DNA of 64,000 bases from Dipodascopsis uninucleata var. uninucleata (lineage: Eukaryota; Ascomycota; Lipomycetes; Lipomycetales; Lipomycetaceae). Each line of letters begins with the position of its first letter. The stretch's first letter is position 1. Made by a program: the position numbers and the translations under genes. The notes below the pieces were generated by a model that worked only from the letters and a program-made list of their open reading frames with translations, did not search any database and was not told where the DNA came from. The stretch covers positions 1,550,001-1,614,000 of the forward strand of contig JAJLTO010000002.1 in NCBI GenBank assembly GCA_030568195.1, read 5' to 3'. Below, in pieces: positions 44,842-56,073 of the stretch.

Positions 44842-47800
44842 TTACGCGAAATCATTGATAAGTTGTTTAACTTCGTTAAACTCGTTCGCTTCTTCGATTA
44901 CTTCAAAATTCTAGGGTATGTTAGTATGTATTACTTCATCTTAAATGATTCATCAAGTACACTTACTCCCACAAAATCTTTGCCCTTAAAGACACCTGGA
45001 AGGCGCTTTCCTCTAGCCCAACGTGACCACATCTTCTTAGCCCTTTCATTAGTTGCGGTATCAACTAGCTCATAGACGATATCATTTGAGCGGAAAATCG
45101 TCTGTAAGCGAGACGTTGCCGCAGCTATGTTGTGTCCAAAAAATGTGCCGCCAGTGAACGATGTATAAATATAGATTTTAGAATCATCATCAACATTAGA
45201 CGCAAGAGAAGGCACATAAGGCGCTGTCTTGCTTTCAATAGTCTTAGAATTTTGCTGAGAATTAATTTGTCTCACTCGAAGGGGTTGAGTAACAGTTAAA
45301 GGCTTTGGTTGTTCTATTTCTGTAGGCGAGGTTTCAATAGTAACAGGATTATTCAAATCATTGTCCATAGTGATTGCACTTGTACCTTCGGGATCTGACT
45401 CTTTAAAAGGATCTGTAGTGATTGCTAATCGCTTGGTTTCCGAAACAATCTCAGCGCCATCGTCTGCGCTAAAAGATTTCTCAGATACCTTGGATTCTTT
45501 AACTGCGTGATCTTCAATAACGGCTTCTTTTGCTATAAAGGTCTTGGTATTAGAGCCACCTGCTCCAGCATCCCCAAATGCAGATTTTTTAATATCTCCA
45601 GTAATAGAATTCTCGACCCTCGGTTCTTCAACTGAATAACTCTCAGATTTCGGTGGCTTCGAACTCGACTCTTCAGCTATTGCCCTTATAACGACCCGCG
45701 TTTCGCTGGAATTGACATTTTCAATCATGGATTCTTCGACCACAGCTTCCCGGACAACAGGATCTTCATTGACGAGGTTTTCTGCCGACAGTCCTTTATT
45801 TTTCACAGAATCTATAGCTGGTTCTCCACTAGGGACTTCTATGTTGACAAACTCCTCTGCTGCGGAGTCCTTGACTCTAGTGTCAGTTAACTTTGCCACA
45901 TCATCAGTAGATGCTTTATGAATATTGGATGCTTCAGATTTTTCAGGCTCTTCAGTCTTAACAGTGGACGCTTCAACCGCAACAGGCTCTTCTATCTCAA
46001 TAGCAGACTCTTCTACCTCTGTCGTAGGCTCTTCTACCTCAATAGCAGGCTCTTCAGTCTCAACAGTGGACGCTTCAACCGCAACAGGCTCTTCTACCTC
46101 AATAGCAGGCTCTTCTACCTCAATAGCAGGCTCCTCAGTCTCAACAGTGGACAACTCAACCGCAACAGGCTCTTCTACCTCAATAGCAGGCTCTTCCACC
46201 TCTGTCGTAGGCTCTTCTACTTGAATAGCAGGTTCTTCTACCTCAATAGCAGGCTCCTCAGTCTCAACAGTGGACAATTCAACCACAACAGGCTCTTCTA
46301 TCTCAATAGCAGGCTCTTCCACCTCTGTCGTGGGCTCTTCTACTTGAATAGCAGGCTCTTCAGTCTCAGTAGCAGTCTCCTCCCTTTCGACATTGAGTGT
46401 TTCTAATTCAGTAGCAGGATCATCTTCATAGTCTGCCATTAATTCGGATATTGGATCGATTTCTTTAGATTGATCATACTCCGGATCTTCCGATATTGCG
46501 GCCTCTTTTTGTATTATCTCGTTATCGTCCGCGACTCGGCCATCTGCCTTGATTGATGAATCTTCTACAATCACTTCCATGTCCACAGTATCGTCATTCC
46601 ACAAATTTTCTGCTGAAATAGTAGATTCATCCTTGTTATACAATCCTTGGTCTCTTCTTAGTTGTTCGGCCCCATGGTCTGAGGCGATTACCTCGGAAGG
46701 TTGGATTTCCGATTCTGTCTCTAGTACGGTAGACATCAGATCATGCTGTCTAGATAAGGAATTTGTAGAATCCATCATTAGAAAGGAAGATTTTGCTGTG
46801 GTAGGCGAACGTGACGCGCTTAATTCTGTTCGCGCGATATGAGGCACAGATTTGAAAGACTTTCCAGACTCGACGGTATAATGAGCAACTGGCTCGGTCA
46901 TGAAATTTTTAACCCGTTCAGAATAGCACGAGTGGGAATCTGCGAGATTTGGATCAAAATATTCGGTCGATGGAACAGCTGTTCGAACTCCTGGTCTTAC
47001 AGCAGTTGAGGTATCGACCATACAAGTGCTAAAAGATTCGGTGACAGCTCTTGAAGCAGGAGATGTGATAGGACGCGTATAAAGTTCGGACTGAATATCA
47101 AGTGGACGATCAATATACCAATCTGTACCGTGCTTGCCGTACAGCTCGTTGCTATTAATGCTGCTGGTGCTGACGTTGTTATTCTGTGAGGAGCTGGAAC
47201 TGCACTTGCTATTGCTATTGTTGACAGCTCTGCTAGTCCTATCCTCTTTGAGATAAATAGGGTTAATAGGTGGTAAGGTGGTTTCTCTCGAATTTGAGAA
47301 ACGCCTTGAGAAAGAGCTACTAAGAGATGGATCCGACTTTTTACTCTTGAGTAGAGAATGGTCAGATTTCTTTGTCTTCAGTCCGATATCCGATTTTCTA
47401 GTTTTAAGACTTTGATCAGATTTCTTTGTTTTGTTAGACTCGCCCTTGCTCCTTGAAAAGACAGCCCTGACAATACTACTAATAGGGTTGACGCTAGTGC
47501 GCTGGCTTGAGCCAGCCGCAGCGGTCCTAGGTCTGGGGGGCGAAATCTGCCTCCTTTCATGAAAAGACTGTTGCCTCGTAGTCTTTGCAAGGGGCACCTG
47601 CTTAATTGACTGAATATGTGAAACTGATTGGGATCGCTTAGAATGTTGAGTCTGCAGGGAAATTGGTGGGTTGGATTGGGTGGGTCGATGCGCCCCGTTA
47701 GTTTGCTGAACCTGTAATTTTTGACTCCTGCTATTAGGTCGTGCGGCGGAAATATATCCTGAGGAAGCCAAGGAAGAATCTTCCATAGGACTCGCGATCG

Positions 47801-48467
47801 AATCGTCATCAGAGGGAATATAGTCGGCCATATGTGCATCAATCAAATTGATGAGCTCAAAATCGTCGTCCAGTCTGGAAGATCCTAGGCGGTCAGCTGC
47901 CACGTCGATGTGTTCGTGCTGAGCTTCAAAGGACGATCGATCAGTACTGGGATGACGGAATATAGTGGGACTGCGAGGACTCCGAGATTCCAATTTTCTA
48001 CTTCTAGGGAAGTTTGATGGATTGTTGTAATCGTTATCGTAAATAGAGTCGTAATTGCTGTATGTAATTTCGTAGTTGTGGAAATTAGTTTCGTACTCGC
48101 GGTAGTCAAACTTGGACTGTCCATGCAAGTAGCTCTTGCTACTTTTATTTGGCAGTCTTGGAGAAATGGGCGATATTGGAGACGCAGGATCCGCAGAGGA
48201 GAGCGTGGCAATAGAGAGGCTAGTGTTTCTTCTTGCGCTTACTGAGATAGTTCCAGAGTTGAAATGGTTAGAACGGAGGTTATTGATGCTATTGCTGTTA
48301 TTGTTGGTACTACTATTAATGCTACTGATACTGCTAGTACTATTCTTGCGGTCTGCAGCAACCTGCAATATATCAGTTGCGTACTCTGGTGTTTCGAATT
48401 TCGTTCCGATCCTCTCGAACTCCGACAAGACCGAGTCCAGGAACGAGTCTGCGTTTTTATTGCTCAT
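44842..48467 (-). CDS. Large acidic-repeat protein with C-terminal SH3BGR/glutaredoxin-like domain
   Basis: Two exons, 44967-48467 and 44842-44910 (56-bp intron), encode 1189 residues. The first ~690 residues are Ser/Asn-rich and disordered, with basic patches (for example KKSDQSLKTRKSDIGLKTKK). Residues about 695-840 are a tandem array of EEPAIEVEEP- and EEPTTEVEEP-like units. The C-terminal ~110 residues form a thioredoxin-fold domain: DSKIYIYTSFTGG, IVYELVDTATNERAKKMW, KRLPGVFKGKDFVG, and after the intron NFEVIEEANEFNEVKQLI. This matches SH3BGR-type glutaredoxin-like domains; the CxxC active site is absent, as in that family. A short conserved-looking helix (SFLDSVLSEFERIG) opens the protein. 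Function unknown; a scaffold or cortical role is a guess. Confidence 0.85.
45955..46380 (-). repeat. Tandem acidic coding repeats (EEPAIEVEEP-like)
   Basis: About a dozen imperfect units of 24-39 bp, encoding runs such as VETEEPAIEVEEPAIQVEE, inside the 1189-residue gene. High mutual identity implies recent expansion by unequal exchange or slippage. The opposite strand is open across the repeat purely because of its periodicity. Confidence 0.9.
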
Positions 48468-50269
48468 TTCGGCTATAGTATATATTATATGTATATGTCC
48501 GCAAGTGCTTACTGCTGCAGCGTTAATTTCTTTCGCTCTCTCTTCTATCTTTTAAGGTCCTTATTCCAGATCTCTTTATTATATTAGCTGCGAGTGTGAC
48601 TTTTATCGATCTGTTATATATATATATATATATGTACAAGGGTGCATAGAACTCAGCAAAGATGGGAAAACTGTACTTGTACATAGACACAACTACTTTG
48701 CCAATTGACTGCCAAATTGGCTATAATATGCAGTAACGATTCCAGTCAAACACTTTCTGAGATGATATTCTCTATTTAACCAGATTATTGTTGGAAACTA
48801 GACTCTTGCTGCAGATTTCACTACTGCCAAAGTAGGAGAAGTCTGAATATAAGCTACTAATGTCTGGAATTAGCTGACTTATCAGCTTCTAGCAGCCTGC
48901 ATATAGTATGTAGGAGGTATCAGCTTTCTGCTTGCTTACTGGCTCGCACTTCGCGCTAAATCGCCCTAAATATGTTCCAATTCGATTTATTCACGCGTGT
49001 TCCAATCTCTCTTTTCTCCCAGGCATATACGCGTCGCTACTATAACAATTGAACCCAAGCTTTCTTTCCGCTACAGTACAGGACTAGTTTTTCAAAAACC
49101 ACAGCGAAGACAAAGTGCACACTTCTTAAATCATTTATCTACGGCTGGCTGCCCGTCATGTCTATGAATCTGTTATTAATATCTGGCCAAAGCCTGCTGA
49201 TGCGAGGGGTCGTAGGAGATGCTTCAGGAGCTCCTCGCTCATTTATATAGGGTTACGGAAGGCACGTTTCGTGTTACAGAACGTTCAAAGCGGAATAACC
49301 CTTTTCTCACGGGCTTATTATAGGGTAATTCTAGAGCACAGGGGTATTTAGGGTTGAGCATTACGAAATCATGCAGTTGACATAAGAACAGTGTTTGGCA
49401 CAGTAAAATTTGCTTTCCGCTAACAGTCGGAGTTAAAGAATTACCGCTGTCGCACTTCACCGTGGTGTGAACAGGACTGGATTAGCGGCGGCAACGAAGA
49501 GGAACTGCAGCATATAAAAATGCAAGCATCCTATCGTCCTTGTTGTACTCTGGAATAGCCAAGTATGACTACATACGAGCATCCAGAGAAAATTTTACTG
49601 CTAAGAGCTAAGAATATGCATACATATAAGCAATAGAAATGTTTTTAGTCAATTTGTTCTATTGTCTAGCTGAAAAGTGAGCTATGAACGCTCTGGCAGT
49701 CGCAGATGTCACGCAGATAATCTCAACTTGTGCGACTGCTGAAGCAAGTAATTCGGTAGCAGCCAGTGCTGCTGTCGGTTTCCTAGTTTAGTGCACCTGC
49801 CACTTCTATTTTCGACTCAAAACTTAGATTGTCTGTCGACTGTCACTCCGTGGTTGTTGATCGGGGCGATCTATCACTGATACATAATAATGGTACACGT
49901 AGTGGAGAAGTAAAGAGGAATAAAAGAAAATATGTCACTAGATGATAGTCCCCAGGATTAGCATCTAGTGATAATCAAGCAAATCTCTGCCTACAGATCC
50001 AATACATAAACCGCAGGAACCAGTATGCCGTGCTCAATCATGTGATACTAACGCACAGCCGTTGCACAAAGGGAATTCTAATTATGATTTTGTAGTATAC
50101 TAAACTAGTAGCTTCGGTAGGTAATAATGCTCAGAATGAATTCTGATTACATTGCCCTGCGAATAATTTTACCCGCTACTTCTTTTCGTGACTAGACAGC
50201 TTATGATGAGTAGGATGTCTATTTATATCTCAAAGAAAACAATGCAAGAAAGAAATAGCTGTTGTGGCG
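48468..50269. other. Intergenic region upstream of the acidic-repeat gene
   Basis: About 1.8 kb. It holds a short (TA)n run at 48615-48632 and otherwise mixed AT-rich sequence. An opening at 49239-49460 has no family resemblance. It probably contains the promoter of the 1189-residue protein gene and the 3' region of the lipase gene. Confidence 0.5.
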
Positions 50270-51898
50270 CTATAGCTCCTCACATTCCGTCGGACATCGA
50301 AATCTAGATCGATCATGTGCCGTCATCCAGAGCGCCTCCTTCACTTCCACACCAACCTGGTCGGGTGCATCAATTGCCCAAAGAACATCCAAGTGCTCGT
50401 ACATTGGGATCACCTTTGTTCTCACAACGTTCACGTGTGGTTCATGGTTCTGTAATCGCCTGACAAACCGGCGACCATCGACGATAGAATCATTTTCCGC
50501 AATCCAGAGTGCCATTGGCGGACAGCGATCATCGTACCAGGAATCCTCGGTCTCTTCCTCAAATATACATCGACGAGTCGCAAATCCATCTTGTCCCAGC
50601 CACCATCGCATACTTTCTGCGCTGATATATACTGGAGAGAACTGAAACATGCGTCCTTCTAAAAATCTATCCCAGCGGAAATCTGTCCAGCGGAACATGA
50701 AGTGGAACATGGAATACGACAGATATGACAACAAGCGGTGGGGAATATATCGTCTCAAAATCAGCATGGACGGAATAAAAGCATGGATACCGAACGCGAG
50801 TCTATACAGCCTTGGTGGGAGATATCTTATAAATTTAAAGAATTTTCGGTCCACTAGAGGACCGGCATACACAGCAGGAGCTAAGCCACAGAACCCACTA
50901 ATCTTTTCTCCTAGCTCAGGAATATAGTATCGTGATAAAGCTAGCAGTGTTTGAGCCGTTCCTTGCGAGTGACAGACAAGACCTATCTTTTCAGTTTTCG
51001 TGTGTCGCAGTACGTAATCCACAAATCCGGGTAGATCTTTAGATCCCATATCTCGGACATCCCATTCCCACATTCGCGGATCATTATATTTGTAGTCTAA
51101 ATGATCGTACGAGAAGCCACATCGATTATTTCCCAGCCAGACATCATACCCACTCTTACACAGATAGAATGCAAGACTACTTTCTTCATTCACACAGAAC
51201 GCTCCAGCACTCTGTAAAAGTCCATGAATAAGGAGGACAGGATATCTTTTAGACCTCTCTTCCTCAGTTTCATTGGGATCCATGATTCGAAATAATTGAA
51301 GGACAAACCTGTCTTCGGTTATCACCATGAACTGTTTTGCCTGAAGACCAACGAGCTGAGCATAGTAGTTTATGTCTGTCACTATTATTTTGTCTTTCGA
51401 ATTTCGGTACTTCATACGTTCCTTCTCAATGCTACGAAACGGTCTTCGTTCACTGGGAGGTTTACCAATAGCTGTTAATATCATATCTCTGATGCGTCCT
51501 GCTACATCAGTTGCAATTGAGGCCGTAAGAAGCGAGCTAAGAAAGGAGACAGTAAAAACCACTGAAATGGCCCTATGCGCGTAACAATAGAGTTGAGATC
51601 CAATTGTTTGTTCCCCATACCTATGAATTCTTTCATTATCTGATTCTCTGTGAAAGCCATATTCTGTTTCGCTGCTTTCAGTGCTCGAGTATATATTCAT
51701 CTCAGCTGCGGGATGGTTGTGTGGCGAGAACATTTGAAGTGTCTCCGACTGTAAAAGCACCCTATTTGGTGACAGCGTCGTATTGACGTCGTTTAGTCGT
51801 TCAGGAGTCAATCCGCGCAATTTTTCTGCTGATACTTCATCATATCGCAATGCATCTGGTGCTGGGCCAGCTACCGGACCAGCAACTGCGGCAGACAT
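50270..51898 (-). CDS. Acid-lipase-type steryl ester hydrolase / lipase
   Basis: Alpha/beta hydrolase of the TGL1/YEH1/YEH2 family, which hydrolyses steryl esters or triacylglycerols at lipid droplets or membranes. A single frame of 542 residues. A hydrophobic helix at about 109-128 (AISVVFTVSFLSSLLTASIA) suggests membrane anchoring as in Yeh1/Yeh2. Family motifs: FRSIEKER, the oxyanion-hole segment HGLLQSAGAF (225-234), YDVWLGNNRC, and nucleophile elbow VCHSQGTAQ with Ser311. The usual first Gly of GHSQG is Cys here. The acid residue is probably the Asp in AENDSIVDG and the base the His in YEHLDVLWA. No intron. The ATG at 51898 follows a normal divergent promoter. Which of the three yeast relatives is closest cannot be settled here. 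Confidence 0.88.
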   Translation of the reverse strand: MSAAVAGPVAGPAPDALRYDEVSAEKLRGLTPERLNDVNTTLSPNRVLLQSETLQMFSPHNHPAAEMNIYSSTESSETEYGFHRESDNERIHRYGEQTIGSQLYCYAHRAISVVFTVSFLSSLLTASIATDVAGRIRDMILTAIGKPPSERRPFRSIEKERMKYRNSKDKIIVTDINYYAQLVGLQAKQFMVITEDRFVLQLFRIMDPNETEEERSKRYPVLLIHGLLQSAGAFCVNEESSLAFYLCKSGYDVWLGNNRCGFSYDHLDYKYNDPRMWEWDVRDMGSKDLPGFVDYVLRHTKTEKIGLVCHSQGTAQTLLALSRYYIPELGEKISGFCGLAPAVYAGPLVDRKFFKFIRYLPPRLYRLAFGIHAFIPSMLILRRYIPHRLLSYLSYSMFHFMFRWTDFRWDRFLEGRMFQFSPVYISAESMRWWLGQDGFATRRCIFEEETEDSWYDDRCPPMALWIAENDSIVDGRRFVRRLQNHEPHVNVVRTKVIPMYEHLDVLWAIDAPDQVGVEVKEALWMTAHDRSRFRCPTECEEL

Positions 51899-52585
51899 GG
51901 TGAAAGCTTTGCACTTCTAATTATTTGTACAAATCGCTATTTTTCTCTATATCTATGTATATATATCTACTGCGACTATTTTAATCTACGTAATAAAATA
52001 GTCAATTAGCCTTCTATAATTCTATAAGTTAAGAGAGCTATTCCTTACTATCATTATCACTTCCTTTACCTATACACTCTAATGCTCGTATTGTTCCAGG
52101 TCGCTATTTATAACTTCCGCGTTATAGAGCTACTACCATGCAGCTTATGGTGTATATTACACAAGACTGCAAGATACTTGTTACAAATTATAGCTAAAAG
52201 AATATAGATATTTAAAGGGTTAGATAAAATATTATATCTATATCCCTTTATTTACATCTAGACTCCCAGCCAGTTTTGACTCTCAGTCACAGTTGACTTC
52301 ACGAAATCGCTTTTCGACCTACGTTCCAATGACGAAGTATGGGTTAGGACAATTAAGCGTAATAACAAACGTCTTCGGTCATGATTACAAATTTATAGTA
52401 TTCTACATTACTAATGAGTCGGAAGTGCTGATTGATTACATCCGAGTAGAAACGAAAGTCTACCAGTGGTCACGATACCAATTGTCTTCGACATACCTCT
52501 TGTTACAGTTTGAATTGTATAAGCAATCTTCGTCATATGGATTCATTTAAAGCTTATAAGGGAGGGGGTGTCTTGTTTTTTCAAA
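51899..52585. promoter_or_regulatory. Divergent intergenic region
   Basis: 687 bp between the lipase start and the small nuclear-looking gene. AT-rich with no recognised element. An opening at 52293-52550 has no support. Confidence 0.4.
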
Positions 52586-53532
52586 ATGACCAGACCTCTG
52601 CCATGGAATAGCTCAGCAAAGAAAAATTACGAGAAAACGCTGAGAGAATCTCCGGAGTTTCAATATCAGAAAGGCGATCCACTACGAAAAAACCGAACGA
52701 AAAATCCACAAGTGAGGAATAGTGTCAAGTCGAGCAAGTCAAGCCCGGTTGCGAGTGTATTAGGTGTCTCAAGAGAGACGTTTTCGTTTGAGAATCGTGA
52801 CTTCACTAAGAAGGATACCAGCCTAATGGTCGAGGGTGACGAACAGTATCGACTAGTGGAAGATGAACTGCTCGATATTGCTCATGAGCTAACCATCAAC
52901 AAGCAATATATGATTTCCGACAACAATTTAGAAATGAAATTAGCCCAAGGTAATTATGATGTTGAAACTGCTATCGACGAGTTGATAGCCGACCAAGCCC
53001 GACTAAAGTCGGCAACGCATTTTCAACATTCTGAGCGAAACAGTAAGTCAGCTGGCGCTAAAAAGCCAACTGGAAGTTGTAACAACATTTGTTTGGACCT
53101 TGAGGTCAATGCAAACAAAGAGCTTTCAAAACATCAAAAAGGGCCGAAACAACGAGATGTAAAAACATTAGTGGATGAGCCAGCTGATAGTCTGGATATC
53201 GTGCTTCCGGTCTCCTGTACGTCAAACTGTATCCATCATCATATTTCGCGAAATAAGCAAATTATTTCATCCCCACTTATACGTGCAAAAAATGACCGAG
53301 CAAATATGTCTACAGAAGAGGACGAGTTAGCTAAAGAAGCTGATCTTTCTTCTAGTTCAAAACGTATGCGGTAAGTCCTATCAGCTGGAGTAAAGTTATC
53401 GTTCCAGAATCGTCTTAAATACATGCATATGCTAATTGTATATCTAACTTCAGGAGAATAAGAAGTTCACCCGTGATGCCTAAGAGGAAGCGAGATTATT
53501 TCGCCCTTCTTTTTGGAAATGACACTAGCTAA
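52586..53532 (+). CDS. Hypothetical small protein with UBA-like helix and C-terminal NLS
   Basis: Not recognised. Two exons, 52586-53370 and 53454-53532 (83-bp intron, donor GTAAGT, acceptor TTCAG), encode 287 residues. Residues about 90-140 look helical and resemble a UBA/CUE-type three-helix fold (EDELLDIAHELTINKQYM then LEMKLAQGNYDVETAIDELI); the NYDVETAIDEL segment is the strongest part of that resemblance. The C-terminus after the intron is RIRSSPVMPKRKRDYFALLF, with a PKRKR nuclear localisation-like signal. The rest is Lys/Ser-rich and probably disordered. A ubiquitin-binding or nuclear adaptor role is only inference. The spliced C-terminus is the main support that the intron is real. 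Confidence 0.6.
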
Positions 53533-54660
53533 GTTTATACTTCGCTGGAACTCTCCCTCTGCATTTCATATTATGAATCTTCGACCTGATTTCAGTTGAA
53601 TAGCTATGCATACTTCCACATACTATATTATATTTTCAAATTTTTGGAGAGATATCCTAATATCTGCGAGCAAAAGGAATGGCTATGTAGAAGCCATTGA
53701 ATCAGTAATTTAATCATTCTAGTACTTTCAAACACATGAAATTTTGAGTGGTTCTCTAACTGTACTGCGTTCCTACAGTCGCCAGTAGATATAAGCGCTA
53801 GAAAATGATCGATCAATTATATTATTAGTAAATAAGAATCGTATCTCATTATTGAAATAAGCTTCTCAGTCATGATTAGTGAGGAATTAGGAAGACCATG
53901 TGGAGGAGCGTAGCCGGTCACTTATTGGCAAGCATCGGTTATTGGCGCTTCAGAGTTTTTAGTGATATTTGTCAGACTAACACTTTCACGACCTCACATT
54001 TACCACAATACGTGGAATGCTAGTGGAAGAGTGCAAGAACAGCCATAAAAATATATATGAATAGGAAATATAGGCATTATTTCCCTTGTTTTCATGAAGT
54101 ATTATAGTAGCTTATATTACGCAAGAAAGATTATAGAGGAAAGAAATAGAAATAGACTGCTTCTATTTCACGATATACGGAATTTATAGTCGATCATCAC
54201 CTCAATTGTGACGATCAGTCATCTTTAAACTACCGGCCAGTTTAGCCAAGTAGAACTTTCAGGAGCTCGTCTTTCAATTCTGCGACATGAGACTGAAAAT
54301 GCCTATTATTAGCGAAGTCGCAAGAGAGTATATATCCTGATGGAAGCAGAGTGGCCAAGCTCACGGTAATCGGTGCTTTCTGTGGTCTGGTGCACTTGGT
54401 TGTATTGATACGATGGGTGTGCTTCAAAAATATCATAAGACCCATCAATTACATGATATGTCGGATAGTTCAGAATCATGAATATCTTCGTTGCAGATAT
54501 TCTTTTTTCTCTTCTGTCGACTGGTAAGGTTTCAGTAAGCTAATCGATTACAAGGGGTGGAAATGTGATTTCTAATCGTATATTCATAGCCTGTTGGTCA
54601 GTCATTTGATAGTTTTGGCCATCAACCACTCATTTTATAGGTAGAGCAGTTTAAGCGTTT
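53533..54660. other. Intergenic region upstream of the decayed transporter
   Basis: About 1.1 kb with no supported gene. The missing N-terminal helices of the decayed MFS copy may have eroded beyond recognition here. Confidence 0.5.
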
Positions 54661-54669
54661 GGTCTAGTT

Positions 54670-55525
54670 ATGACCTCTCTTAGTAAAATATACACGGCAA
54701 TATTAATGTCAGTACCTCATCTATCACGAATGAGCATTATACCCTTCAGGTCGATCAGATATCTAATAATTTTGTATCCATTTATAGCCAGGGAATTATC
54801 ACACCTGTATTTGCGACGCTCATATTTCAACCTTCCTTGTCTCCGGTGTAACGGTGGTTTCCTATGTAGGTGCGCTCATGTTCTTGGAATCATAATCAGT
54901 GGCTCTAATATTGGTGGTCTTATATATAATATTGTCGTAAGTTACTTCTGGGGGGCATACTATTTTCGGCTAGTCTATTCGTTACTGTATATCCATTATA
55001 TTGGGACTCTTTACTATAGCCAACATTCTTGCCAAGTTACATGTAACTCCCGGAGTATTGACACCTTCGAATGTACGATACATATCACAAATCAATTTTG
55101 ACACTGACTTTCTCTTATTACTCATCTTTGGCTTTCATATATCATTTCTCTCTTCATTCCATTCACTTATTTGGCTTGCGATGCTTCTTACATTGAGGTC
55201 AGTAAGCAAATATCATATTATTTAATTTTGATTAATGCTGCAGGAATAAGTGTTATAATTCTTCCAGGAGTCATGGTTGACCATTTCGGTTGCTATAATA
55301 TTAGTATTATTGGTTGGTTATCTAATATCAGGCATCTTGGCTCTCGCCTTCTGCTTCCCAATAACAAATCTTCGTAGAGTTATAGCGTTTATTATATTAT
55401 ATGTTTCTCAGCTGGTTCTGCAGTTACCTTACTTCCCAACCTGTAGTGCTCAAATTAGTAGATCCTACCAGACTGGTTCGTATGTAAGAACGATGTTCTG
55501 TATTTTTGGAGTTGCTTGTCTCTAA
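54670..55525 (+). pseudogene. Decayed MFS monocarboxylate-type transporter
   Basis: Remains of a major facilitator of the fungal monocarboxylate-permease type (Mch/Esbp6-like). Recognisable pieces, in order: SGSNIGGLIYNIV (about 54894-54932), FTIANILAKLHVTP, INAAGISVIILPGVMVDHFG (the RILPGxxADxxG-like loop, about 55228-55290), ISGILALAFCFPITNL (about 55331-55378) and AQISRSYQTGSYVRTMF near the end. They alternate between two reading frames with at least three switches inside conserved helices. The N-terminal half is missing or unrecognisable. Introns could explain one switch but not all, since switches fall within helices lacking good splice signals. Confidence 0.82.
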
Positions 55526-56073
55526 AGTATTGTGACCAGCGATAGCGTTCTCGAGCAGTTCATTCGGCGCAAATGAAGATATTTTTGCAGCGCTTTGCTT
55601 CTATCAGGTACGGCGCTACTGCCCCTGACCAAACTGAAGCAGACAGTTGATCGCATAGACTAAATGCTAACACATTTCTTATTCGTATGCCGAATTTTTT
55701 GGTTGTTCATAATTATAACGATAACTCTGTGCCTCGATCACATTTAGAGTAGACATACAGTGTATTTCCATTTATGCCGTGCAAATAATAGTGGCTCACT
55801 ACAAATCTCTAGGTGCTGATGATGATATTCACAATGTTGTTTTCTTGAATATCAGAGCCGCCTTTTCCAGCGTAATATCTGACTAATACGTATACACTCA
55901 TATTTTAAATATCACGTGATTAATATTCTCCAAACACGGACCGAAAAAAATCTTCAAATTTTACAGTCTTCGAAAAATTAGCGAAGGATTTGTCATAATT
56001 CTTGAATCAAGATAATTTATCAAACACTTTAGAATCTAATAAGTGATTCTGTGTTTTAAATAGAAAAAGAATC
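55526..56073. promoter_or_regulatory. Promoter region of eIF3l
   Basis: 548 bp. It includes the 10-bp palindrome ATCACGTGAT (55911-55920), a CACGTG E-box of the Cbf1/Pho4 type, 154 bp before the start codon. Binding is inference from yeast. Confidence 0.45.

Noticed and set aside
45918-46406. 162-residue plus-strand open frame rich in NSRLFYL repeats
   Set aside because: It is the antisense of the acidic coding repeats; its openness follows from repeat periodicity.
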